In this document: piece after piece, positions 7,735 through 14,673 of the stretch
How positions within the stretch are numbered: the first letter of the stretch is position 1
Layout of the letters: each line of letters starts with the position of its first letter
Assembly: GCA_000493965.1 (NCBI GenBank)
Contig: AWNV01000035.1
Location: 8,712 to 25,762, forward strand
Reading direction: 5' to 3'
Source: Candidatus Aminicenans sakinawicola JGI OTU-1
Lineage (GTDB): Bacteria > Acidobacteriota > Aminicenantia > Aminicenantales > Aminicenantaceae
DNA length: 17,051 nt
Translations under genes and position numbers: made by a program
The notes under the pieces: model-generated
Databases searched by the model: none
What the model was told of the DNA's origin: nothing
Seen by the model: the letters and a program-made list of their open reading frames with translations, nothing else

Positions 7735-8114
7735 TTGCCTATGCTTGCCAATCTTATTCAGATATTCGGTTCTTATATTATTGAAAAAACAGGCAAGAAG
7801 AAAATGCTATGTTTTCTTTGCGTGGTTGCAAGTCGTGCGCTTTGGATCTTGATTATAATGCTCCCACTGGCAATATTTTCTGCATTGCAGGATTTGAGGG
7901 TTTGGGTTTTAGTTATAGTGATTGCTCTTTCAAGCCTATTCAGCTCATTATCAGGGTGGCTTGGCTTGCATGGATGAGCGATTTAGTACTTGAAGATATT
8001 CGAGGAACCTATTTTGGTAAGCGCAATATGATTATCTCTGCCTGCAGTATGGTAGCAGTTCTATTGGGTTTTATTATTGGGTTTTTTGTTGGACACAAGT
8101 CTCGTGATTGGTGA
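7735..8114 (+). pseudogene. MFS transporter remnant, frameshifted and truncated at both ends
   Basis: The first frame (7735-7977) reads LPMLANLIQIFGSYIIEKTG, then a hydrophobic stretch to RVWVLVIVIALSSLFSSLSG. The second frame continues at about 7956 with VAWLAWMSDLVLEDIRGTYF and GKRNMI. The expected family sequence runs SLSG-VAWxxWMSDLVPExIRGRYFGRRN without a break, so one G has been lost from TCAGGGTGGC around 7954-7957. The piece corresponds to roughly TM2-TM5 of a major facilitator. The N-terminal first helix and everything after FFVGHKSRDW are missing. It starts 20 bases after the TrkA-C gene, so upstream parts were deleted. Short proteins could still be made from either frame, but a working 12-helix transporter cannot. 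Confidence 0.72.
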
Positions 8115-8161
8115 TCCATGTAGCCTATAAATTATTTAAAATATATGAGAGGAGGAAAATC

Positions 8162-8437
8162 ATGGGAAGTAAAAAAGATTTTAGTCTAGAAGAAGCAAGA
8201 ACTATAGGAGAACAGCTAGGGTTGAAGTGGGACAAGTTTGATGTTGAACAATTTCGTATGGGAATGGATGTTGAGCTTGAACATGGGTTGAGAGATTCAT
8301 TAACAAACGTCACCGATGACAACTCTTTAGTAACAGGAAAAATCGCCCTTGCACATCTTAATGAGTTTCCGGATTACTATACACGACTTAAAAAGATGGA
8401 AAAAGAGGCTGAGGATTTTTGGAAAAAAGAGCAATAA
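8162..8437 (+). CDS. Small acidic DUF5661-like protein, function unknown
   Basis: 91 residues, mostly charged and predicted helical, without signal peptide or membrane segment. The pattern FSLEEARTIGEQLGLKWDK, then FRMGMDVELEHG, TNVT and KIALAHLNEFPDYYTRLKKM matches what I recall of the DUF5661 family, whose function is not known. I chose ATG 8162 because AGAGGAGG at 8148-8155 lies directly before it; the longer frame from 8108 has no such site. It sits after the broken MFS gene and 33 bases before the desulforedoxin gene, as part of the cargo of the inserted segment. The assignment is from memory of the motif, not a search. Confidence 0.7.
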   Translation: MGSKKDFSLEEARTIGEQLGLKWDKFDVEQFRMGMDVELEHGLRDSLTNVTDDNSLVTGKIALAHLNEFPDYYTRLKKMEKEAEDFWKKEQ

Positions 8438-8470
8438 CGCTTTTGCTTAATAAATCAAAGGAGGCTTAAG

Positions 8471-8590
8471 ATGGCAGTAGAAAAAGTCGGAGAAAAATAT
8501 AAATGTAATGTTTGCGGTAATGAAGTTACTGTAACAAAAGTAGGTGGCGGAGAATTGGTTTGTTGCAATCAACCAATGGAAAAGATTTGA
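8471..8590 (+). CDS. Desulforedoxin (small Fe(Cys)4 protein)
   Basis: 39 residues: MAVEKVGEKYKCNVCGNEVT, then VTKVGGGELVCCNQPMEKI. The four ligands Cys12, Cys15, Cys31 and Cys32 have the CxxC...CC spacing of desulforedoxin and of the N-terminal domain of desulfoferrodoxin (superoxide reductase). Family knowledge: each site binds one iron with four cysteines, and the small free-standing protein forms a homodimer used in electron transfer in anaerobes. AAAGGAGG at 8457-8464 fixes the start. Length agrees with stand-alone desulforedoxin. The sequence after the stop shows no superoxide-reductase domain (no HxxxHxPxI motif), so it is not simply a cut desulfoferrodoxin. It suggests an anaerobic or microaerobic source for the segment. 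Confidence 0.88.
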   Translation: MAVEKVGEKYKCNVCGNEVTVTKVGGGELVCCNQPMEKI

Positions 8591-8609
8591 AGAATTAAAA
8601 ATCCTATAA

Positions 8610-8741
8610 GGTTTTCTCTCCCTCGGGAATTGCAGTTGTCCGGCTTCAACCGCCTTTGACGTTTTATCACCTGAAGAGCGTAAGAATTTTGATTTGAGTA
8701 CAGCTTTTAAAAGAATTAACAAAGCTATGGAAGCAGTATAA
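8610..8741 (+). pseudogene. C-terminal remnant of an unidentified gene at the right end of the segment
   Basis: In-frame open stretch from 8610 to the TAA at 8739-8741, ending in STAFDVLSPEERKNFDLS, then TAFKRINKAMEAV. The final 28 codons look like true protein (amphipathic helices, a LSPEER turn) but there is no start codon and a TAA at 8607-8609 closes the frame upstream. I do not recognise the family. The TAA is followed directly by the miaB ATG, so if this piece is translated it would be coupled to miaB. It may be the tail of a gene whose front was deleted within the element. Confidence 0.35.
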
Positions 8742-10079
8742 ATGTCAAAAAATTCAAAGACTTCCGCACAAAAAAAGCCTTCAGTCTATATTCACACCTT
8801 CGGATGCCAGATGAATGTAAATGATTCAGAACGCATAGCAGGGATATTAGCAGCAGAAGGAGCACAACCATCAAATACGATCGAAGACAGCGATATCATT
8901 ATAGTCAACACATGTGCAGTTAGAGAAAAATCAGTAGACAAATTGCATTCATTTTTGGGCCGTTTAAATTCCCTTAAGAAAAGAAAAAAAATCAAGATCT
9001 GGGTTGCAGGATGTGTCGCCCAACTATACCGCTCTGAACTTTTGGAGAGGAACCCTTGTATCGATGTAATCATAGGTCCTGACAATTACTGGAAAATCCC
9101 AGAAATATTTTCAAACCAAGAAAAAGAAAAAATAATTTCTACAACGTGGAGCCGTAAATGGCATGAAATCCCACATGTTCTGACTTTACGCAATAGCAGA
9201 ACAAGTGCTTATGTTACTATCATGGAAGGATGTAACAACTTTTGTTCATACTGTGTTGTCCCTTTTACAAGGGGGAGAGAAAAATTCAAGCCCATGCAGA
9301 ATATACTGATGGAAACTAAAGATCTGGCGAAAAAAGGATATAAAGAGATACAACTCCTTGGACAAAACGTCAATTCTTACAATGATCCCATGACAGGAAA
9401 GCGTTTTTCAGATCTTTTAAAGGAAGTAAATAAGATTGATGGGATTGAATGGATTCGTTTTATTTCTTCTCATCCGAAAGATTTTACAATAGATATCGCA
9501 AGAATGATGAAAAAATCAAAAAAAGTCTGCAATCAACTTCATCTCCCGCTTCAATCTGGTTCATCCACTGTACTAAAAAGTATGAAAAGGGGCTATACGA
9601 GAGAAGAATATCTAAAAAAAATATCAATCCTTCGAGATCTCATGCCGGACATCAGCCTCAGCACAGATATAATTGTTGGCTTTCCAGGGGAAACCGAAAA
9701 AGATTTTTGTGAAACTCTCAGTATTCTTAGAGAGGTGCGCTTTACAAACATTTTTTCATTCCGTTACTCCCCCCGTCCGCTCGCATCATCAGCATTAACA
9801 AAGGATTCAATCCCGTTTATAGAAAAAAAAAGAAGGCTTACAGAACTTCAAAATCTGCAGAAAGAAATACAACTTAACACCAATAAATCGTTAATAGGCC
9901 GTGTCATGAGAGTCCTCTGTTTAGGAAGAAGCAAAAAAGACCCGGAGATTTATTCAGGCCGGAACGAAGGGTATCAAGTCATAAATTTCCAATCAAAAAA
10001 CAATGTCTCCGGTAAATTTGTCAATGTCAAAATTACTGGCTGTGGACCACACAGTCTTATTGGAACGGTAATCCCTTAA
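8742..10079 (+). CDS. miaB: tRNA-2-methylthio-N6-dimethylallyladenosine synthase MiaB
   Basis: 445 residues. This cytoplasmic radical-SAM enzyme adds a methylthio group to i6A37 in tRNAs that read UNN codons. The N-terminal UPF0004 domain carries cluster ligands Cys22 (HTFGCQMN), Cys58 (NTCAVRE) and Cys91 (VAGCVAQ). The radical-SAM triad CNNFCSYC is Cys164, Cys168 and Cys171, followed by the family motif VPFTRGRE. Residues about 376-445 form the TRAM domain. The first 14 residues (MSKNSKTSAQKKPS) differ from the usual MKFYIHTFG start because the gene's 5' end comes from the inserted segment through the 19-bp repeat. ATG 8742 follows GGAAG at 8729-8733. Its expression now depends on transcription through the segment rather than directly from recN. 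It appears functional. Confidence 0.96.
   Translation: MSKNSKTSAQKKPSVYIHTFGCQMNVNDSERIAGILAAEGAQPSNTIEDSDIIIVNTCAVREKSVDKLHSFLGRLNSLKKRKKIKIWVAGCVAQLYRSELLERNPCIDVIIGPDNYWKIPEIFSNQEKEKIISTTWSRKWHEIPHVLTLRNSRTSAYVTIMEGCNNFCSYCVVPFTRGREKFKPMQNILMETKDLAKKGYKEIQLLGQNVNSYNDPMTGKRFSDLLKEVNKIDGIEWIRFISSHPKDFTIDIARMMKKSKKVCNQLHLPLQSGSSTVLKSMKRGYTREEYLKKISILRDLMPDISLSTDIIVGFPGETEKDFCETLSILREVRFTNIFSFRYSPRPLASSALTKDSIPFIEKKRRLTELQNLQKEIQLNTNKSLIGRVMRVLCLGRSKKDPEIYSGRNEGYQVINFQSKNNVSGKFVNVKITGCGPHSLIGTVIP
8785..8803 (+). repeat. 19-bp direct repeat, right copy (attR-like)
   Basis: Second perfect copy of tctatattcacaccttcgg, inside the intact miaB and encoding the YIHTFG strand. The distance from left copy to right copy is 3,318 bp. 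The bases before it (gcctcag) differ from those before the left copy (gaaat), so identity is confined to the repeat. Confidence 0.9.
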
Positions 10080-10096
10080 ATTTATTTATCCTGTAT

Positions 10097-10125
10097 TTGA
10101 TATTCTTCCCCATTTCAGTTATAAT
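10097..10125 (+). promoter_or_regulatory. Sigma70-type promoter for the nusA operon
   Basis: TTGATA at 10097-10102, then a 17-base spacer, then a perfect TATAAT at 10120-10125. This is the best -35/-10 pair I see in the window. Transcription would begin near 10132, leaving a leader of about 30 bases before the nusA start. It lies in the 78-base gap between miaB and nusA. Confidence 0.72.
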
Positions 10126-10163
10126 TCGCGCCTCTTTATATAGGCATAATTAAGACATTGAAA

Positions 10164-11192
10164 ATGAAAGCAAACGTCTGGAACACTATTCTCCAGCTAA
10201 GCAAAGAAAGAGGCGTAGCAACAGATGTGATTGTCAATGCTATCGAAGAATCACTTAAAGTTACTTCTTCAAAATATTACAAACACAATGAAAATATTAA
10301 TGTTATTTTTAAGCCTGAGAAAGGTGAATTGAGAGTCTATACTGTAAAACAAATTTGTGAAAACCCAAAAAACCTAGCTTCAGAAATATCCCTGGAAAAA
10401 GCAAAAAAAATTGATGCAACTGCAGCAGTAGGAAATTATATTGAGATAGATCTACCTTCAGATACTTTAGGCCGCATCGCAGCCCAGGCAGCTAAGCAGG
10501 TTATATTTAAAAAAGTCAAGGATGCAGAACAAGAAAAAATTTATAAGCTTTTTGCTCCACGTTTGGGAGAAATCACAACAGGAGTCTTAAGAAGATTTGA
10601 GTCAAATAATAACATGATACTCGAGATAAATAAGGATGAGGTTCTCTTTCCTCATCGGGAAAAGCTGCTGGATGATAATTTCAAGATAGGAGATCGAGTA
10701 AAAACTGTCATCATCCATGTTTCAAGGGATTCCAAAGGGCCTCAGGTAATTGTTTCCAGAACCGACACAAGATTCTTGATAAAACTTCTCGAATTAGAAA
10801 TTCCAGAAATTGCGAACAATGATATTGAGATTAAAGATATTGCCCGTCAATCTGGAGAAAGGACAAAAGTAGCTGTCTTATCAAAAGAGAAAGATATTGA
10901 TCCAATTGGTGCATGTATTGGCGTAAAAGGTAACAGGATTCTTGCCGTGAGTAAAGAATTACAAGGAGAAAAGATAGATGTCATTGAATGGTCGGATAAT
11001 CTTTTAACATATGCTAAGGCAGCTCTCAGCCCTGCAAAAATAGCTAAGGTTTTTATTTTGAATAAAGAAGAAAAGCTTTTACAGGCCATTGTCTCAAAAG
11101 ACCAACTTTCTCTTGCCATAGGCAAAAAAGGTATCAATGTCAGGCTTGCATCAAAACTTGTAGACTGGAAAATAGAAATTAAAAGCGAATAA
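10164..11192 (+). CDS. nusA: Transcription termination/antitermination factor NusA
   Basis: 342 residues from ATG 10164; TTG at 10158 is in frame two codons earlier and is an alternative, and neither has a clear Shine-Dalgarno. Domain order is the usual short NusA: N-terminal RNA-polymerase-binding domain (1-125, including the motif GRIAAQAAKQVIFKK at 103-117), S1 domain (about 133-200, GEITTGVLRRFE to PQVIVSRT), KH1 (about 205-280, with IGVKGNR and ELQGEKIDVIEW) and KH2 (about 282-342, with LAIGKKGINVRLAS). The C-terminal acidic repeats of enterobacterial NusA are absent, as in most bacteria. It controls pausing, termination and antitermination together with the other Nus factors. It heads the operon behind its own promoter. 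rimP, the usual upstream neighbour, is not here. Confidence 0.96.
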   Translation: MKANVWNTILQLSKERGVATDVIVNAIEESLKVTSSKYYKHNENINVIFKPEKGELRVYTVKQICENPKNLASEISLEKAKKIDATAAVGNYIEIDLPSDTLGRIAAQAAKQVIFKKVKDAEQEKIYKLFAPRLGEITTGVLRRFESNNNMILEINKDEVLFPHREKLLDDNFKIGDRVKTVIIHVSRDSKGPQVIVSRTDTRFLIKLLELEIPEIANNDIEIKDIARQSGERTKVAVLSKEKDIDPIGACIGVKGNRILAVSKELQGEKIDVIEWSDNLLTYAKAALSPAKIAKVFILNKEEKLLQAIVSKDQLSLAIGKKGINVRLASKLVDWKIEIKSE

Positions 11193-11218
11193 GATTAAAT
11201 TTGGAGATATAATAACAT

Positions 11219-13021
11219 ATGAAAACTCAATCAAAAACTAAGCCAGCTAAGTCTACAAAAAAACCAGTCGACGAGTCACTCAAGAAATTTCAACTTACAG
11301 AAGGAATGAATATAAAAGAAATATCTGAAAAAATGGACATCAAGGCTAAAGATCTTCTCGAAAAGCTCAGAAAAAAAAATTATTTTGTTAGTGTCAGTGA
11401 TATTATAAATAAATCTCTAGCAAAGACAGTATCTCAAATCCTCAATGTTGAAATCGAGCTCATTTCATTTGAAGAAGAAGCAAGGAAGTTTGCAGAAAGT
11501 CAAAAAAAAGAATTGGTTCCCAGACCCCCGGTTGTCACAATCATGGGTCACGTTGATCATGGAAAAACCACTCTTCTTGACTCGATCAGACAATCAAATC
11601 TAGTCAAGAAGGAATCAGGAGGTATCACTCAACATATTGGAGCCTATAGAGTTTTACACAATAATAGACCAATTACTTTTATCGACACGCCTGGCCATGA
11701 AGCTTTTACAAAATTAAGAGCTAGAGGCGCAAATTTAACAGACATTGTTATACTGATAGTTGCAGCAGACGATGGAGTCATGCCGCAAACAAAGGAAGCC
11801 ATAAACCACGCCAAAGCTGCAAATGTTCCAATACTTGTTGCAATAAACAAAATCGACAAACCTGAAGTTGATGTGAACAAAGTCAAACAACAACTTTCAA
11901 AAGAAGGGCTTATAATAGAAGAATGGGGAGGAGACACTGTTAGTATTGATATTTCAGCTAAAGAAAAAACAAATCTAAAAGAATTGCTAGATATGATACT
12001 GCTTCTCAGTGATATCATAGAAATAAAGACAAATCTAAAAGTCCCTGCCCAAGGAGTCATCCTGGATGCCCGATTAGATTCTAAAAAGGGAGCTATCGCT
12101 ACTGTTATCATTCAACATGGGATACTCAACCAGGGAGAGGCTTTTATTTCAGGAACATGTTTTGGTAAAGCAAGAGCCCTTTTTAGCGAAAACAGAACAA
12201 TATTGAAAAAAACAGAGCCATCAATGCCGGTTGAAATACTTGGATTTTCAGATGTACCAAAGGCAGGAGACTTATTCCAGGTTGTATCTAATTTAGAGAC
12301 AGCAAAAAAGATTTCACAATACAGACTTTCCCAGTCTCAAAAAAAGATACCACAGATGACAGAACATCTAACACTGGACCAACTTTTTGAGAAAATAGAA
12401 GAAGGAAAGATGAAAGAGCTTCATCTTATTATTAAAGCTGATGTTCAGGGTTCAGTTGAGGTTTTATCGGATACCCTCCCCAACCTAAGTACGGACAATA
12501 TAAAAATTAATATCATACACTCCGCTACTGGAAATATTACTGAATCTGATATCCTTCTTGCCTCAGCGTCAAATGCAATTGTAATAGGATATAATATTAA
12601 ACCAAATCAAAATATTTTGGATTTTTCAAAAGAAGAAAAGGTTGAAATCAGAAGTTATAATGTTATTTATCAGTTGATCGAAGATATAAAAAAAGCTATG
12701 GTCGGCATGCTCGAACCAGTAGTTAAAGAGACTTATCTTGGGAGGGCTGAAATAAAAAGACTTTTCCGCATACCACATGTCGGAATCATAGCAGGATGTC
12801 TTGTGACTGATGGCAAAATTACTCGAAACTCAGAAGTAAGGCTTATCAGGGAAAATGAAGTTATTCATCAAGACAAGATTTCATCTTTAAAACACATTAA
12901 AAACAATGTCACCGAAGTTAAAAAAGACTATGAATGTGGTATTAGATTGGCAAATTATAAGGATATTCAGGAAGGTGACATCATAGAATCTTTTATAAAA
13001 GAAAAAGTAAGACCAGAATGA
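11219..13021 (+). CDS. infB: Translation initiation factor IF-2
   Basis: 600 residues, on the short side because the variable N-terminal region is only about 95 residues (a Lys-rich start, then an IF2-N-like helix MNIKEISEKMDIKAKDLLEK). The GTPase domain shows G1 GHVDHGKTT (110-118), G2 GGITQHIGAY, G3 DTPGH (156-160), G4 NKID (210-213) and G5 SAK. Domain II and the C-terminal fMet-tRNA-binding C2 region follow, including GRAEIKRLFRIPHVGIIAGC. It recruits initiator tRNA to the 30S subunit and promotes 50S joining. GGAG at 11203-11206 is somewhat far from ATG 11219. ylxR, often found between nusA and infB, is absent here. Confidence 0.97.
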   Translation: MKTQSKTKPAKSTKKPVDESLKKFQLTEGMNIKEISEKMDIKAKDLLEKLRKKNYFVSVSDIINKSLAKTVSQILNVEIELISFEEEARKFAESQKKELVPRPPVVTIMGHVDHGKTTLLDSIRQSNLVKKESGGITQHIGAYRVLHNNRPITFIDTPGHEAFTKLRARGANLTDIVILIVAADDGVMPQTKEAINHAKAANVPILVAINKIDKPEVDVNKVKQQLSKEGLIIEEWGGDTVSIDISAKEKTNLKELLDMILLLSDIIEIKTNLKVPAQGVILDARLDSKKGAIATVIIQHGILNQGEAFISGTCFGKARALFSENRTILKKTEPSMPVEILGFSDVPKAGDLFQVVSNLETAKKISQYRLSQSQKKIPQMTEHLTLDQLFEKIEEGKMKELHLIIKADVQGSVEVLSDTLPNLSTDNIKINIIHSATGNITESDILLASASNAIVIGYNIKPNQNILDFSKEEKVEIRSYNVIYQLIEDIKKAMVGMLEPVVKETYLGRAEIKRLFRIPHVGIIAGCLVTDGKITRNSEVRLIRENEVIHQDKISSLKHIKNNVTEVKKDYECGIRLANYKDIQEGDIIESFIKEKVRPE

Positions 13022-13043
13022 CTGTTTGCAATATATTTTCCCA

Positions 13044-13325
13044 ATGATCATCGGTTTTCTTTCCTTAGATATTTATCTCCCTTATTCTCATTCATTGAAA
13101 GAAAAGAGAAAAAGATTGGTTGGTATAAGAGACAGATTGAAGAAAAAATATAATATTGCTTTTTCTGAACTCGATTACCAGGATAAATGGCAAAGATCAA
13201 AAATCGGGTTGGTTTCTCTAAATACTCAAAAAAGAGTTGTTGAAAAATTATTTCACAAGATCGAAGTGGATATCCAAGACAGCATTGATGGGGAGATCCT
13301 TCATAAAGAAATAGTTTTCTTTTAA
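13044..13325 (+). CDS. DUF503/YlxP-like protein
   Basis: 93 residues from ATG 13044 (MIIGFLSLDIYLPYSHSLKE); an in-frame TTG at 13026 would add six residues but lacks a ribosome site. The pattern SLKEKRKRLVGIRDRLKKKY, NIAFSELDYQDKWQRSKIGL then VSLNTQ is diagnostic of the DUF503 family (YlxP of Bacillus). Family members are small, single-domain and conserved next to infB and rbfA. A link to ribosome or translation function is inferred from this neighbourhood, and no biochemical role is certain. It begins 22 bases after the infB stop and ends five bases before rbfA, so it is surely in the same operon. Confidence 0.88.
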   Translation: MIIGFLSLDIYLPYSHSLKEKRKRLVGIRDRLKKKYNIAFSELDYQDKWQRSKIGLVSLNTQKRVVEKLFHKIEVDIQDSIDGEILHKEIVFF

Positions 13326-13330
13326 GAGCA

Positions 13331-13681
13331 ATGAGTGAAAGCAGGAGACAAAAAAGAATAGCAAGCCTGATTAAGAAAGATCTGAGCCTCCTTCTAATTG
13401 AAACCATCCAAGACTCCTCTTCATGCCTGATTACTATTACAGGAATTGAAATGAGTAAAGACCTGAAAACTGCCCGGATATTACTTAGCATTTTTCCTGA
13501 CAGAGAAAAGGAAGCAATTTTAGAACTTATTAATAAAAGAACTGGGTATTTAAGAAAAACTATTGCCTCTAAAACAAAATTGAAGTATAATCCCTTGCTA
13601 ATTTTTTCTCTTGACCCAAGCCCTGATTATGAGCAAAGAATTGATAAATTAATAGGCAACATAAAAAATGACGAAAAATGA
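13331..13681 (+). CDS. rbfA: Ribosome-binding factor A
   Basis: 116 residues. A single KH-like domain: the N-terminal helix MSESRRQKRIASLIKKDLSL, the strand LITITGIEMSKDLKTARIL, and the C-terminal LRKTIASKTKLKYNPLLIF followed by the DPSPDYEQRIDKLI helix are all typical of RbfA. It assists late maturation of the 30S subunit and 16S rRNA 5'-end processing, and is a cold-adaptation factor in E. coli. ATG 13331 has AAGAG just upstream. The stop overlaps the next gene by 14 bases, indicating translational coupling. Confidence 0.94.
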   Translation: MSESRRQKRIASLIKKDLSLLLIETIQDSSSCLITITGIEMSKDLKTARILLSIFPDREKEAILELINKRTGYLRKTIASKTKLKYNPLLIFSLDPSPDYEQRIDKLIGNIKNDEK

Positions 13682-14666
13682 TCCTGTTGATTTAATCAAA
13701 AAGAAAATTCTAGAAAGTAAGCACATCGCCATAACCTCTCATCTGAGACCAGATGGTGACTCTATCTGTACGAGCCTTGCCCTTTATTTTATGGGCAAAA
13801 TACTGGACAAAGACGTTGCAATCATAAACAAGGACAATACTCCTTTTCCACTCAATAATCTGCCTAATATTGATAAAATTAGAATTGGCCAGATTCCACC
13901 TTATGGTTATGATATTGTCATACTTCTTGAATGTGCCAATGTCTCCCGTTCAGGTCAAAATAACCTGGACAACTATTTCAAAATCAATATAGATCACCAT
14001 CACTCCAATGACTTCTATGCAGATATTGACTGGATTTCCCCTGAAGCAGCAGCAGTAGGATGTATGGCTTTTACATTAGGAGAAAGGCTGGGTGTTAAAT
14101 TTACTCCAAATATAGCTAATCTTCTTTACTGTGCCATAGTCTCAGATACAGGCTCATTTCAATTTTCCAATACAAATGCTCAATCATTTGAAGTCTGTTC
14201 TAAGCTTATAAATTATGGAGCAAGTTCTATTCAAGCATCTGATTTACTATTTAACAACAACCCACCTGAAAAAATCAAACTTTTGGGCCAAGTTCTCTCA
14301 ACTCTTCATACAAACAAGGAAGGCAACATTGCTGTAATAACAATGTTCAAAAAGGATTTAAATGATTTTAAGATTAAGCAAATCGATACTGAAGACATTA
14401 TGACTCTGGCCCGCTCAATCAAAGGGATTCAAATTGTTCTCTTCTTCAAAGAAATTAAAAAAGATACTTTCAGAATCAGCATCAGATCCAAAGAATCGGT
14501 AAATGCTTCGTTAATTGCTGAACATTTTGGAGGGGGGGGCCATATTCATGCCGCAGGCTTTACTGTAAATGGTAAATATGAAGAATTGTTGTTAAAAATC
14601 CCTGAAACAGTTAATAAACTCATAAAGAAATCTGAAAAAGATAAAAAGTCAAAAATAAAACATTAA
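13668..14666 (+). CDS. nrnA: NrnA-like DHH phosphoesterase (oligoribonuclease / pAp phosphatase)
   Basis: 332 residues, DHH plus DHHA1 domains. Motif I is SHLRPDGDSI (His25, Asp29, Asp31), motif III DHHH (109-112), motif IV IVSDTGSFQFSNT (Asp160), and the C-terminal substrate motif GGGGHIHAAGF starts at residue 288. Family knowledge: the enzyme degrades 2-5-mer nanoRNA or short dinucleotides and dephosphorylates pAp with Mn2+. The motif II region reads VILLECANVSRSG, so Glu88 stands where an Asp is commonly found; some homologues may share this. An eight-G run at 14532-14539 encodes the DHHA1 glycine motif. It overlaps rbfA by 14 bases and precedes truB by seven, an arrangement common in bacteria. 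Confidence 0.92.
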   Translation: MTKNDPVDLIKKKILESKHIAITSHLRPDGDSICTSLALYFMGKILDKDVAIINKDNTPFPLNNLPNIDKIRIGQIPPYGYDIVILLECANVSRSGQNNLDNYFKINIDHHHSNDFYADIDWISPEAAAVGCMAFTLGERLGVKFTPNIANLLYCAIVSDTGSFQFSNTNAQSFEVCSKLINYGASSIQASDLLFNNNPPEKIKLLGQVLSTLHTNKEGNIAVITMFKKDLNDFKIKQIDTEDIMTLARSIKGIQIVLFFKEIKKDTFRISIRSKESVNASLIAEHFGGGGHIHAAGFTVNGKYEELLLKIPETVNKLIKKSEKDKKSKIKH

Positions 14667-14673
14667 ATTCAAA

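Larger units (their letters stand above)
5467..8803 (+). mobile_element. Putative degraded integrative element in the 5' end of miaB
   Basis: The segment is bounded by the two 19-bp direct repeats and separates recN from miaB. Removing one repeat plus the intervening DNA rejoins 5460-5485 to 8804 onward in frame, giving MKFYIHTFGCQMNVNDSE. Inside are a serine-recombinase remnant close to the left end, cargo genes on one strand (corA, a TrkA-C membrane protein, an MFS remnant, a DUF5661-like gene, desulforedoxin) and an unidentified gene tail at the right end. The cargo uses CGN arginine codons more than the flanking genes: I counted 21 of 33 in corA plus the next gene against 5 of 15 in nusA. 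No intact integrase is visible, so the element would need help to move. An assembly join or a recombination between two miaB copies are alternatives. Confidence 0.6.

Noticed and set aside
8430..8447. Small inverted repeat AGCAA...TTGCT after the DUF5661-like gene
   Set aside because: Five-base stem with an eight-base loop and no T-run; not a credible terminator.
8447..8722. 91-codon open frame on the minus strand across the desulforedoxin gene
   Set aside because: It mirrors the coding of desulforedoxin, shows no family motif and has no ribosome site; a shadow frame.
8471..8741. Desulforedoxin plus following sequence as a broken desulfoferrodoxin
   Set aside because: No superoxide-reductase domain motifs in any frame after the stop, and 39 residues is the normal length of free desulforedoxin.
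9449..9712. 87-codon + strand open frame inside miaB
   Set aside because: Overlaps conserved MiaB coding in another frame and resembles no known protein.
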